Shown: positions 18,482 through 27,129 of the stretch, piece after piece | Position numbering within the stretch: position 1 is the first letter of the stretch | How the letters are laid out: the number at the start of each line of letters is the position of its first letter | Source: Ruegeria sp. Ofav3-42 | GTDB lineage: Bacteria; Pseudomonadota; Alphaproteobacteria; Rhodobacterales; Rhodobacteraceae | DNA length: 64,000 nucleotides | NCBI RefSeq assembly: GCF_022347725.1 | Contig: NZ_JAKRGB010000009.1 | Coordinates: 140,229 to 204,228, forward strand | Reading direction: 5' to 3' | Position numbers and translations under genes: made by a program | The notes under the pieces: generated by a model | Databases searched by the model: none | The model's input: the letters and a program-made list of their open reading frames with translations, nothing else | Told to the model about the DNA's origin: nothing

Positions 18482-19068
18482 CCCTCGGACGTTTCGTTCA
18501 GTTCCATGTGGCCCTCGCCCTTGTTCAGAACGCGGCGCAGCATGGGCTCGAAAAACTCCAGAGGCTTGGTCGGATAATCCGGATCAAACGCCTTTTGATC
18601 GTACTCATGGCAGAAATAGCGGCAGTCCTCCCAATACGGGCTGTCGCGGTACTTGTCGCGGGCGTTGCGATCGCCGCCGAGGTGATGATTGTAGTAATAG
18701 CCCTGAAACACGCAGTGGTGCTTTAGAATCCAATGGGTTTTCTCGCTGACATAAGGCTTCATCATCGCCGCAGACAGCTCACCATGGTTGTAGGGTGACA
18801 GGATATCTCCGGTGTCATGGATCAACGCCGCGACGACCAGCTCCTCATCCGCGCCATCCTCATAAGCACGTGTCGCGGCTTGAAGGCTGTGCTGGTAGCG
18901 GTTCACGGGATAGGGCGTCCACTCTTCATCAAGCGATCGGATGGCATCCAGGATACGGTCCGGCAACGCGGCGTTGTACGCCTCTTCATAGTCCATGACA
19001 GCGTCCCAGTCGGCCTTGGTTGCCTCTTCAAAACTGGTCCAGGTCGGTTTGTGGCTTTTGTCCAGCAT
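18478..19068 (-). CDS. HD-domain protein resembling PhnZ/MIOX-type diiron oxygenases
   Basis: This 196-residue protein has an ordered set of possible metal ligands: His60 (RYQHS), His84-Asp85 (LIHDTGD), His95 (NHGEL), His117/118 (LKHH) and Asp157 or nearby. The 24-residue gap from His60 to the HD pair is the same as in PhnZ as I recall it. This layout is found in HD phosphohydrolases and in the mixed-valence diiron oxygenase branch. No nucleotide signature is visible. It is divergent from a LysR gene with about 100 bases between starts. The substrate is unknown. Confidence 0.6.
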   Translation of the reverse strand: MLDKSHKPTWTSFEEATKADWDAVMDYEEAYNAALPDRILDAIRSLDEEWTPYPVNRYQHSLQAATRAYEDGADEELVVAALIHDTGDILSPYNHGELSAAMMKPYVSEKTHWILKHHCVFQGYYYNHHLGGDRNARDKYRDSPYWEDCRYFCHEYDQKAFDPDYPTKPLEFFEPMLRRVLNKGEGHMELNETSEG

Positions 19069-19168
19069 GGTGTTTCCTCTGGCTGATCTGCTGGTCCCAA
19101 CTTAGCCCAAGGTTGGTGTTCAAAAAAACGAATTGATTTTATCGGTCTGATGAAAAAATACTTTCGCC

Positions 19169-19999
19169 ATGCAGATCAAAGCGCTCGAAACATTTCTCTG
19201 TGTTGCGGAAACCGGCGGGTTCCATGCCGCCGCGCGCAGACTCAACGTGACTCAGACAGCTGTCAGCGCCCGTATCAAGCTGATTGAAGAGGAAACCGGC
19301 AAACCGCTGTTCACCCGGGGCGCCGGAGGCACCAACCTGACGGATTTCGGCCGACAGTTCCGGCCCTATGCCGAGCAGATGCTATCGCTCTGGTCCTTTG
19401 CCTCTCGTGATCTGCCGGATCAGACTCAGCACAGAATCGCGCTGCGTCTTGGCGCGCAGCTGAGCGTTTGGGATCCCTTACTGGTCGATCTGGCTGTCCG
19501 ATACGAACAGCGTCTTGGCCAGTTGTTGCTGACGCTCAACTACGATCACGACCTCAACATGGTCGAGGCTGTCGCGACGCATGTACTGGACGCGGCACTC
19601 ACCCACGAAAAACCCTCGGATCAACGTGTTCTGTACCAAGAACTGACGCCGGAATGCCTGTTGTTGGTTGAGACACCGGACAAGTCCGACGATCCGGTTT
19701 TCGTCAATCTGGAGCTGGGCGAGATCTATCAGGACCACGTGCGATCAACGGCGCGGAAAGCCTCGGGGCAGACGATTTTTCTGGGCAACTGCATGATGGC
19801 CCTGCGTTATGTTCTGCAACGTGGTGGGACTGGCTATTTTCCCGAATATGTCATTCGGGATCAGTTGAGCGCGGGAAAATTGACGCCGGTCGCCGGGGCG
19901 CTGGACCTGATGTTGCCGCTTTACCTTGTGACCAGGCGAGACAGCGATGCCTTTGAAGACGTGATGACGTGCCTGACCGATCTTCGCCAGTCCAGTTAG
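19169..19999 (+). CDS. LysR-family transcriptional regulator
   Basis: A 276-residue LysR protein: HTH in residues 1-60 (AAARRLNVTQTAVSARIKLIEEETG) and an effector domain with LALRLGAQLSVWDPLLVDLAVRY-like beginning. It is divergent from the HD-domain gene, which is its most likely target. The stop overlaps the end of lptF by a few bases in convergent orientation. Confidence 0.82.
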   Translation: MQIKALETFLCVAETGGFHAAARRLNVTQTAVSARIKLIEEETGKPLFTRGAGGTNLTDFGRQFRPYAEQMLSLWSFASRDLPDQTQHRIALRLGAQLSVWDPLLVDLAVRYEQRLGQLLLTLNYDHDLNMVEAVATHVLDAALTHEKPSDQRVLYQELTPECLLLVETPDKSDDPVFVNLELGEIYQDHVRSTARKASGQTIFLGNCMMALRYVLQRGGTGYFPEYVIRDQLSAGKLTPVAGALDLMLPLYLVTRRDSDAFEDVMTCLTDLRQSS

Positions 20000-21135
20000 G
20001 CCTGAGACAAGGCTCCATTCGTCCCCCGTGATCGGGCACGTATCAATGGCCGCCCGGCGATCAGCAGGAACACACACGAGATCAGGATGCCGATAATGGC
20101 TGGCAAATAGAGCAGAATCCACAGTTTCGGATCTTCGATCACGACCGGTGAGACAAATCCCCGGACACCTTCTAGCAAGACCAGAATCGTGAAAGCTCCG
20201 AATATTTGCGGCCACAGACCGAAGCGCGAGAAACTGCCCAGCATCAGCGTCGAAAATCCGGCCATCGCCACAGCGATACAGATCGCGATCCACGAAAACC
20301 GCTGATGCAGTTCCTCGATCATCTGTCCCTCAGAGAAATACTCGGACGCCAAAATGGCATCGCGGTCCTGCAACAGCTCAATCGTCGGGATCGCCTCAAG
20401 GCTGCGGGCCGTCATGGTATCCGCGCTTGTGAGCGCGGAGATATCGTAGGATGCATCCTCAAACAGGGTCGAAGACAGCGTTCGGCCCTGCTGGTCCAGT
20501 CTCAGCGCGATCCCGTCGACCATCACCAGATGAATGCCTGTGCCGTTGTTGACCAGATAGGCCGTCTTGCTGGAATAACTGACCGGGCTTTCTTCATCCC
20601 GGCGGTCCGAAACAAAAACTTCGGACAGCGTACCGTCCAGATCAATTTCACCGATATACACCGTAACGCCCTGCGCAGGATGCAGGAACTCGCCCTCATT
20701 CAGTAGTTGCGCAGTGACATCACCGGCGACTTCGGCCTGGCGTTGTTCAAGTTGATCAACCGATGCGGGGCGCAGGAAAACACTGATCGCAGCCATCATC
20801 AGACCCGTCAGGATACCGAACAGGAACACCGCACGCCCCAGCCTCCATGGGCTGGTTCCGGTGGCCAGCATCACCGTCATCTCGCTTTCACGGCTGAGGC
20901 GGTTGGTGGCATAGACGGCAGCAGCAAACACGGCCATCGGCATTACGGTTCGGATCAGGGTCGGCAGGGTCAGCGCCGTGAATTCCAGAAACACGATCGC
21001 AGACTGACCGCCACTAATCACACGGTCGAACAGGCTGACGGAACGGGTGATCCAGAACACGCCGACAAGAACCAGAGTGAAGAAGCCGAACAGAATCAGC
21101 AATTGCCGCAGGAAATAACCGTCAAAGCGCGACAT
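19996..21135 (-). CDS. lptF: LPS export ABC transporter permease LptF
   Basis: The 379-residue protein begins MSRFDGYFLRQLLILFGFFT and has the YjgP/YjgQ layout: three N-terminal membrane segments, a periplasmic beta-jellyroll-like region (about residues 120-260, QLLNEGEFLHPAQGVTVYIGE) and three C-terminal segments. LptF with LptG forms the inner-membrane channel that extracts LPS for LptB2-powered transport. The ATG at 21135 has GAGG five bases upstream. The partner lptG is not seen beside it here, which is unusual because lptF and lptG are normally adjacent. LptG therefore remains a possible alternative identity. Confidence 0.75.
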   Translation of the reverse strand: MSRFDGYFLRQLLILFGFFTLVLVGVFWITRSVSLFDRVISGGQSAIVFLEFTALTLPTLIRTVMPMAVFAAAVYATNRLSRESEMTVMLATGTSPWRLGRAVFLFGILTGLMMAAISVFLRPASVDQLEQRQAEVAGDVTAQLLNEGEFLHPAQGVTVYIGEIDLDGTLSEVFVSDRRDEESPVSYSSKTAYLVNNGTGIHLVMVDGIALRLDQQGRTLSSTLFEDASYDISALTSADTMTARSLEAIPTIELLQDRDAILASEYFSEGQMIEELHQRFSWIAICIAVAMAGFSTLMLGSFSRFGLWPQIFGAFTILVLLEGVRGFVSPVVIEDPKLWILLYLPAIIGILISCVFLLIAGRPLIRARSRGTNGALSQA

Positions 21136-21331
21136 GAAACCTCTTTCGCCTGTCTGTCGTGGGCTGGACCATAGGCCATTCCCCAGGCGTAGGAAACCGG
21201 GATTGACCGAATTGCGCGGTTGCCGCCCCACTTGATGCCTAAACCAACGTTAATTTCTCCGACAGGCAAGGTTCAGCACGGCCACCAATCTGAATGTCAA
21301 GGACAGCCACCATGAAATGGAGGAGAATATG

Positions 21332-21541
21332 ATGGCCTATGCTGACTTCATCACCGGAAACGGTGCATTTTCGAACCTCTTTGCGTCCGCAGAGGAAAGA
21401 AAGTCAAAGCGTGAAAGGAAAGCTGAGTACAAACGTAAACGGTGCGAAATCGACAGGATGTCGGAAAAGGAGCTAATGGATCTGGGCTATTGCAGACGCG
21501 ACATGCACGAGATGGTTTACCGGCATTACTTCACGGGCTGA
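21332..21541 (+). CDS. DUF1127 domain small protein
   Basis: A 69-residue basic protein whose C-terminal half (DRMSEKELMDLGYCRRDMHEMV) is the DUF1127 motif. The ATG at 21332 follows GGAGGAG at a six-base distance; ATGs at 21329 and 21317 are alternatives. DUF1127 proteins in alphaproteobacteria include small RNA-binding and phosphate- or stress-linked factors, but no function can be assigned to this one. Confidence 0.8.
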   Translation: MAYADFITGNGAFSNLFASAEERKSKRERKAEYKRKRCEIDRMSEKELMDLGYCRRDMHEMVYRHYFTG

Positions 21542-21673
21542 GTTCGGAGCCTTATTCCGGGCTGTGCGTTCGGCGTGACAAAAGCTCAACACAGCGTCAC
21601 GCCGCGCGCCTAAAACCAGAAAGCTCCGCCTTAAGCACGAATTTCTAACGCGTATTCAGAGCCCGCAAGCCGC

Positions 21674-22117
21674 TCAATCCGGCAATACGTAAATGGTCAG
21701 GTAACACAATAGCTGGAAGCCGCCCTGAACCATGTGGTTTTCTTCCAGATCAAATTTCATGACGGTCTGGTCCGAGAGAAAGAAAGCCAGCCACAGCCCC
21801 AGCGAAACGATAAAGGCCATATCCACGCGGCGGAACCACAGCTCCGTGTGAGAGTAAGGTGTCCCCAAAGCGATCAGGAAAAGCCCCGCAGACAGCAATG
21901 CCCACAGAATGATCCCGATGAACAGTGAGACATTTATCGCTGTTGTGGAACCAAACTGCTCCAGTGTCTTCACAAGAAATGGATAATTGTGTCCGTCAAA
22001 CCAAGGCGTCGACGTCACACCCAACAGCTCCAGCCCTCCGACGAAATCGGTCAGGAACGCCATAGCCCACCACAGGAACCAGAAAACCACCAACCCTTGC
22101 TTGAAGAAAACTCGCAT
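21674..22117 (-). CDS. Four-helix membrane protein of unknown function
   Basis: A 147-residue hydrophobic protein with about four membrane segments (FWFLWWAMAFLTDFVGGL; INVSLFIGIILWALLSAGLFLIA; MAFIVSLGLWLAFFLSD; GGFQLLCYLTIYVL). It is Trp-rich and has no cofactor motif. The layout is reminiscent of DUF2165 proteins, but I cannot confirm this. It lies downstream of tRNA-Trp on the same strand. Confidence 0.6.
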   Translation of the reverse strand: MRVFFKQGLVVFWFLWWAMAFLTDFVGGLELLGVTSTPWFDGHNYPFLVKTLEQFGSTTAINVSLFIGIILWALLSAGLFLIALGTPYSHTELWFRRVDMAFIVSLGLWLAFFLSDQTVMKFDLEENHMVQGGFQLLCYLTIYVLPD

Positions 22118-22244
22118 TTGACCGCCCCCACGATCAGAATTTCCGAAATAATTGGAAAAGGATACGTTGTTTTCTCAAAAATCCAAAATCACAGGCCCAG
22201 CGGCACCGCTTACACGCGCGCATTGTTTCCGGTTATTTGGGAAA

Positions 22245-22320
22245 TGGCAGGGGCAGCAGGGTTCGAACCCGCGACCTACGGTTTTGGAGACCGTCGCTCT
22301 ACCAACTGAGCTATACCCCT
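22245..22320 (-). tRNA. tRNA-Trp (anticodon CCA)
   Basis: The minus strand folds into a 76-base tRNA: acceptor AGGGGTA paired with TGCCCCT, D-arm TAGCTCAGTTGGTAGAGC, anticodon stem ACGGT/ACCGT with loop CTCCAAA giving CCA, T-arm GGTTCGAACC, and an encoded 3' CCA at 22245-22247. The usual secE-nusG neighbours are absent. Confidence 0.95.
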
Positions 22321-22463
22321 AAGGTGCGCCTCAGATATGCCAGCCGCGCGGCGGACTCAAGAGGCTTTTTCAGATTCTGCGCGACTAATGCATCCGACAA
22401 ACAAGTTGCGTGCAGCGTTGAGTTCTATAAGACACGGTTTGGTCAGTACGAGGGACCCCATCC

Positions 22464-23168
22464 GTGAGTATCCGCAAAAAAATCGCCGACAGCGAAGCCG
22501 TTCTGAACTGGGCAGCGCGACGCATCGCAAGCTATATCCGGATGGTCAATCGTAACACCCAATGGCAGCGGGTCGGCTATGAAGAGCTGGACCAGTTGGC
22601 CGAACAGGGTGAGCCGGTCATCGTGGTGCTTTGGCATCAACGACTAGCTCAGTCGCCGTATTTCTTTCCGCTCGACAAGGGGCAGATTTGTTCGATCACC
22701 TCGTCTGCAAGGGCAGGCAGCATGGTGGGGCGCGTTCAACAACTGTTCGGCATGGATACGATTGCGATGTCCAGCCACAAGCGTCATGTCGCGCTGTCGC
22801 GCGAGGTGCTGGGCAAGATGAAGCAAGGGATATCGATAGGGATTGCCGCCGACGGCCCACGCGGGCCAGAGCGAGTGTCTTCGACCGTGCCGCTGATCTG
22901 GGCGCGTACGTCTGGCAAACGGGTGTTCGGGATCACCTATTCGGCAAAGCACGGGCGCGAGGCAGGAACTTGGGACCGCCTGCTGATGCCCCGGCCCTGG
23001 CGCAACGAAGGCGTGTTCCTGTGTCGCGAATGGACGGATACCGTACCGCGCAAAGCGACGGAGGAGCAGATGGAAGAGCTTCGCCAGAGCCTCGAGAACC
23101 ACATGAATGTCATCACTGCCGAGGCCGACCGAATGGTCGGTCGCGAACCGTGGTCGCCGGAAAGCTAA
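22464..23168 (+). CDS. DUF374 lysophospholipid acyltransferase-like protein
   Basis: A 234-residue protein with the DUF374 pattern: VVLWHQRLAQSPYFF (carrying the histidine of an HX4D-like acyltransferase motif in modified form), SSARAGSMVGRVQQLFG, and GISIGIAADGPRGPERVSS. It is probably a membrane-associated acyltransferase acting on lipid A or phospholipid precursors. The start is GTG at 22464. It converges with the MoaD-like gene, overlapping by four bases. Confidence 0.75.
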   Translation: MSIRKKIADSEAVLNWAARRIASYIRMVNRNTQWQRVGYEELDQLAEQGEPVIVVLWHQRLAQSPYFFPLDKGQICSITSSARAGSMVGRVQQLFGMDTIAMSSHKRHVALSREVLGKMKQGISIGIAADGPRGPERVSSTVPLIWARTSGKRVFGITYSAKHGREAGTWDRLLMPRPWRNEGVFLCREWTDTVPRKATEEQMEELRQSLENHMNVITAEADRMVGREPWSPES

Positions 23169-23410
23169 CCGCCCCTAAGTCGCTGCATCAGGTATATTTC
23201 GCTGCCTTCGGGGATCGGTTCGGTCAGCCCCGTGGCAATGACACGCCCGTCAATAGCGATGGAAACACCCGCATCAATCGGCCCCTGAAGCTGCGGATGC
23301 ACGCGCACGAGTTCGCGTAGCAGTTCGCCGGTGGTTTTGGCATCAACCTTGACCACCTGCTGGCCCCCGGTCAGAGACCGGAGGCCGGACCAGAGGTGGA
23401 CCTTAACCAT
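23165..23410 (-). CDS. MoaD/ThiS-family ubiquitin-like sulfur carrier
   Basis: An 81-residue beta-grasp protein ending in LMQRLRGG, the C-terminal Gly-Gly that is thiocarboxylated in MoaD and ThiS. The middle region PIPEGSEIYLM matches the domain pattern. Its start overlaps the end of the molybdenum hydroxylase large subunit by eight bases, so it is translationally coupled to it. A dedicated role in molybdopterin or other sulfur transfer for this enzyme is inferred; a general MoaD is the alternative. Confidence 0.72.
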   Translation of the reverse strand: MVKVHLWSGLRSLTGGQQVVKVDAKTTGELLRELVRVHPQLQGPIDAGVSIAIDGRVIATGLTEPIPEGSEIYLMQRLRGG

Positions 23411-25658
23411 TGTCCTTCAGTGCCGCCAGAATGCGTGGCGGCGACATTGGCAATTGCCGCATCCGTACGCCTGCTGCATGCGAAACCGCGTTGGCGATCG
23501 CAGCCAAGGGCGGCACGATACCGGTTTCGCCCACACCACGAACGCCGAACGGGTGGCCGGGGTTTGGCACCTCGACAATCACCGTGTCGATCATCGGCAG
23601 GTCACTGGCAACCGGGATGCGGTAGTCGAGGAAGATCGAGTTCTGCAGGCGACCATCATCGCCATAGATATACTCTTCATTCAACGCCCAGCCGATGCCC
23701 TGCGCAGCACCACCTTGATATTGACCCTCCACATAGGTCGGGTGGATCGCCTTCCCTGCGTCCTGAATGACCGTGTAGCGGGTGATTGAGGTCTTGCCGG
23801 TCTCCGGATCAACTTCTGCATCGACGATATGGGTGCCAAACGACACGCCTGCGCCTTCGGGGGTGGCTTCGAAATGGCCTGAAATCGGACCGCCGGTCGC
23901 GCCCATATGGGCGGTGATGTCCGCCAGCGGGCGCGGGTCAAAATCACCCGCATTAGGGCCCGAGGGCACGGCACAGCCGTTTTCCCATTTCACCGCGTCG
24001 GTCGGAATTCCCCAACTGGCCGCCGCACGGGCACAGAGTTGTTCAACCGCGTGTTTGGCCGCCTTGATCGTCGCCAGACCGCTGGCGTAAGTCACGCGCG
24101 AGCCGTGGCTGACGTCATTATACCCCAGCGTGGCCGTATCGGCGATGGTGACACGGATGTTCTCGTACGGGATGCCTAGCACTTCGGCCGCCATCAGCGC
24201 CATCGATGCGCGTGAGCCGCCGATATCGGGTGTGCCTACCATCAACTGCGCCGAGCCGTCCTCAGAGAGCGCCAGCGACACCGAAGTCTCGCCACCATGG
24301 TTGAACCAGAACCCGCAGGAAATCCCGCGCCCCTGCCCCGGCTTCAGCGGCGCTGAATAGTGCGGGTGCGCTTTGGCGGCTTCCAGCGTCTCGACCAGGC
24401 CGATCCGTTCGTAGGTCGGACCATAGCTGGCCTTGGTGCCTTCATGCGCGGCGTTTTTCAGGCGCACATCAACCGGGTCCAGATCCAGTTTTTTGCACAG
24501 CTCATCAATCACCGACTCGACCGCAAAGGCCCCCATCGGCGCGCCCGGCGCGCGGTATGCGGCCTGCTTCGGACGGTTGGCCATGACGTCATAACCGATC
24601 TGCTTGACGTTGGTCAGGTTGTAGGGCGCGAAGGCGCACATGGCAGTCATGTCACCCGGCGCACCAGGGAACGCGCCACCCTGCAGACGGAACACGCCCT
24701 GAGCGGCCGAGATGGTGCCGTCCTTCTTCATCCCGATCTTGATGTCCATCGAAGCCGACGCGGTCGGACCGGTGGCTCGGAATACCTCGGACCGGCTCAT
24801 CACGACCTTGACCGGGCGGTTGGCCTTGCGGCTCAGCGCCAGCGCAACCGGTTCGATGAAGACAGTCGTCTTGCCGCCGAACCCGCCGCCGATCTCGGAT
24901 GCAGTCACGCGCAGTTGCGAGGTTTCGATCCCCAGCAACGCCGCGCAAGTCTTCTGCGCGATCCAGTGACCTTGGGTGGTGCACCACAGCTCACCCTTGC
25001 CGTCATTGCCCAGCATACCCAAGCAGGCGTGCGGTTCGATGTACCCCTGATGGGTCGCCTCAGTGACAAAGCTGTCCTCGATGACCAGATCAGCCTCGGC
25101 AAAGCCGGCTTCGACATCGCCGTGACCGCTTTCGTGGTAACGCACGACGTTCGGATGCATCCCTTCCGGGACCGAATAATCCGCGGCACCCTCGCGAATG
25201 ACCGGCGCATCCGGCGCCATCGCTTTGTCCACATCGGTGACGTGGGGAAGCACCTCGTATTCAACCTCGATCAGTTTGAGCGCATCGCGCGCCGCCAACG
25301 CCGAAGTTGCCGCCACCGCTGCCACGGCGTGCCCGTCATACAGCGCCTTCTCCCCCGCCATGACGTTTTCCAGAACATTCCAGAACTCGCCTTCCAGACC
25401 GGGCTTGAACGGAACATCTGCAAAATCTGCGCGGGTCACGACAGCTTTGACGCCCTTATGCGCCTCGGCCTTCGAGGTGTCGATTTTCACGATCCGCGCA
25501 TGGGCGTGGGGCGAGCGCAGGATCGCGCCGTGCAGCATGCCGGGGGCCGAGATATCAGCCCCGAACTTTGCGCGGCCTGTGACCTTGTCCAACCCGTCAG
25601 GACGGTTCGGGCGTGTGCCAACAAAGGTGAAGTCGGATTTGCGATCGTCGAGTGCCAT
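23403..25658 (-). CDS. Xanthine dehydrogenase-family molybdopterin-binding large subunit
   Basis: This 751-residue protein has the large-subunit motifs of the xanthine oxidase family: VTGRAKFGADI near the N-terminus, GGGFGGKT (about residue 255), AAYRAPGAP at the active-site loop (about 365) and GVGETGIVPPLAAIANA near the C-terminus. The loop AYRAPGAP lacks the AYRCSFR of form-I CO dehydrogenase, so CO oxidation is unlikely. It hydroxylates a C-H bond of an aldehyde, N-heterocycle or similar substrate that cannot be deduced. Gene order FAD subunit, Fe-S subunit, large subunit, MoaD-like is read on the minus strand. Confidence 0.85.
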   Translation of the reverse strand: MALDDRKSDFTFVGTRPNRPDGLDKVTGRAKFGADISAPGMLHGAILRSPHAHARIVKIDTSKAEAHKGVKAVVTRADFADVPFKPGLEGEFWNVLENVMAGEKALYDGHAVAAVAATSALAARDALKLIEVEYEVLPHVTDVDKAMAPDAPVIREGAADYSVPEGMHPNVVRYHESGHGDVEAGFAEADLVIEDSFVTEATHQGYIEPHACLGMLGNDGKGELWCTTQGHWIAQKTCAALLGIETSQLRVTASEIGGGFGGKTTVFIEPVALALSRKANRPVKVVMSRSEVFRATGPTASASMDIKIGMKKDGTISAAQGVFRLQGGAFPGAPGDMTAMCAFAPYNLTNVKQIGYDVMANRPKQAAYRAPGAPMGAFAVESVIDELCKKLDLDPVDVRLKNAAHEGTKASYGPTYERIGLVETLEAAKAHPHYSAPLKPGQGRGISCGFWFNHGGETSVSLALSEDGSAQLMVGTPDIGGSRASMALMAAEVLGIPYENIRVTIADTATLGYNDVSHGSRVTYASGLATIKAAKHAVEQLCARAAASWGIPTDAVKWENGCAVPSGPNAGDFDPRPLADITAHMGATGGPISGHFEATPEGAGVSFGTHIVDAEVDPETGKTSITRYTVIQDAGKAIHPTYVEGQYQGGAAQGIGWALNEEYIYGDDGRLQNSIFLDYRIPVASDLPMIDTVIVEVPNPGHPFGVRGVGETGIVPPLAAIANAVSHAAGVRMRQLPMSPPRILAALKDNG

Positions 25659-26137
25659 TACGAAGCCTCCCGCAGTTCTTCGGCCGTTTCCATGACGGCA
25701 CGAATGATCTTGTCATATCCGGTGCAGCGGCAAAGGTTGCCTGCCAGCCAGTACCGGGTTTCCTCTTCGGTCGGGTTGGGGTTCTTCTCCAGCAGCGACT
25801 TGGCCGCGACCAGAATACCCGGAGTGCAGATACCGCACTGAAGCGCAGCGTGTTCAATGAACTTTTTCTGCAGCGGGTGCAGAACATCACCATCCGCGAT
25901 GCCCTCGACAGTTTCGATGGTTTTGCCATCCGCCTCAACGCCCAGCATCAAGCACGAACAGACCAGGCGGCCGTCGACCGAGACCGAACACGCGCCGCAA
26001 TCGCCGGTGCCGCAGCCCTCTTTCGCGCCGGTCAGATTCAGCTTGTCGCGCAGGCAATCTAGCAGGGTTTCGCGCGGGTCGCACAGGTATTCGACCGCGT
26101 CGCCGTTTACAGTAGTGGATACGTGGAACTTGCTCAT
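25658..26137 (-). CDS. Molybdenum hydroxylase [2Fe-2S] small subunit
   Basis: A 159-residue protein with the two ferredoxin domains of this family: an N-terminal plant-type cluster (CGTGDCGACSVSVDGRLVCSC, residues about 42-62) and a C-terminal helical cluster (CGICTPG with CRCTGY). It carries electrons between the Mo site and FAD. It overlaps the large subunit by one base (ATGA-type) and the FAD subunit by four. Confidence 0.88.
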   Translation of the reverse strand: MSKFHVSTTVNGDAVEYLCDPRETLLDCLRDKLNLTGAKEGCGTGDCGACSVSVDGRLVCSCLMLGVEADGKTIETVEGIADGDVLHPLQKKFIEHAALQCGICTPGILVAAKSLLEKNPNPTEEETRYWLAGNLCRCTGYDKIIRAVMETAEELREAS

Positions 26138-27000
26138 GCTTGCTCTCCCTTCGCACGGGCATAGGCGATTTTCGCGGCGCGTTTGGCCAGAACGCCAGCG
26201 ACCTCGGTGCGGAATTCGATGGTGCCGCGCTTGTCGTCGATCGGGTTGCAGGCTGCGGAGGCCGCAGCTGCCAGCGCGTCCAGCGCGGCCTCATCCAGCG
26301 TGCTGCCGATGATGGCCTTCGCGCAGTCTTCGACCAGCAGAACGGTCGGGGCAACAGCGCCCAGCGACACGCGAGCCTCGGTGACAGTGTCGCCGTCCAG
26401 ACGCAGGTTTACACCAACGCCGACAACGGCAATGTCCATCTCGGTGCGCGGGATAAACCGCAGATACGCGTCGCCGCCATTCTCGCCCCGGGCGGGAATG
26501 TGGACGGCCGAGATCAGTTCACCTTTGGCCAGTGACGTCTTGCCGGGACCGGTGGGGATATCCTCGACCGCAACCTCGCGGTCCCCCTCCGGTCCGGTCA
26601 CCGTCACGGTCACACCTGCTGCAACCATGGCAGGCACGGAATCTGCCGCAGGCGATCCGTTGCACAGGTTGCCGGTCAGCGTCGCGCGCCCCTGCACCTG
26701 GGTCGAACCAATCAGGTCCATCGCCTCAACCACGCCGGGCCAGTCCCGGCCCAGTTCCGGGTGTTCGCTCATTTCTGCGCCGGTGGCAGCGACGCCCAGC
26801 GTCCAGCTGCCGTCGGCATTGCTGTTGATTTCGCTGACGCCGTCAATCTTTTTGATGTCGATCAGCGTATCGGGTGTCACCAGTTCCGAGCGCAGCTGCA
26901 CCAGAACATCGGTGCCACCTGCCAGAAACCGTGTGATGCCCGTTGCGTTTGCAGCCAGGGCCGATGCCTCGGCAAAGCTGGCGGGGCTGTGATAATCCAT
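26134..27000 (-). CDS. Molybdenum hydroxylase FAD-binding medium subunit
   Basis: A 288-residue FAD-binding subunit of the CoxM/XdhA type. It begins MDYHSPASFAEASALA, has the FAD loop FLAGGTDVLVQLR (about residues 25-37), QVRGRATLTGNLCNGSPAADSVPA (TLTGNLCNGSPAAD is the second FAD motif) and the CO_deh_flav_C domain at the end. The start at 27000 has GAGG seven bases upstream. It is the first gene of the hydroxylase set and lies 130 bases after the reductive dehalogenase stop, on the same strand. Confidence 0.85.
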   Translation of the reverse strand: MDYHSPASFAEASALAANATGITRFLAGGTDVLVQLRSELVTPDTLIDIKKIDGVSEINSNADGSWTLGVAATGAEMSEHPELGRDWPGVVEAMDLIGSTQVQGRATLTGNLCNGSPAADSVPAMVAAGVTVTVTGPEGDREVAVEDIPTGPGKTSLAKGELISAVHIPARGENGGDAYLRFIPRTEMDIAVVGVGVNLRLDGDTVTEARVSLGAVAPTVLLVEDCAKAIIGSTLDEAALDALAAAASAACNPIDDKRGTIEFRTEVAGVLAKRAAKIAYARAKGEQA

Positions 27001-27129
27001 GAAAATACCTCGCACCTGTTGATCAGGATTCACTGGGGTTCGCAGGGGACGTTAGTGCAGCAACCCCACGGCGTCCATGGCCGTAACGACCAATTTTTGT
27101 GTTTCACGAAGTCGTTTTCAGACCTCGGA

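Noticed and set aside
23403..25658. Form-I CO dehydrogenase
   Set aside because: The active-site loop is AYRAPGAP and not AYRCSFR, so a general xanthine dehydrogenase-family hydroxylase is the safer call.
24360..25841. 493-codon plus-strand frame opposite the molybdenum hydroxylase
   Set aside because: Antisense to a strongly supported large subunit; composition is Arg/His-rich, as is common for shadow frames.
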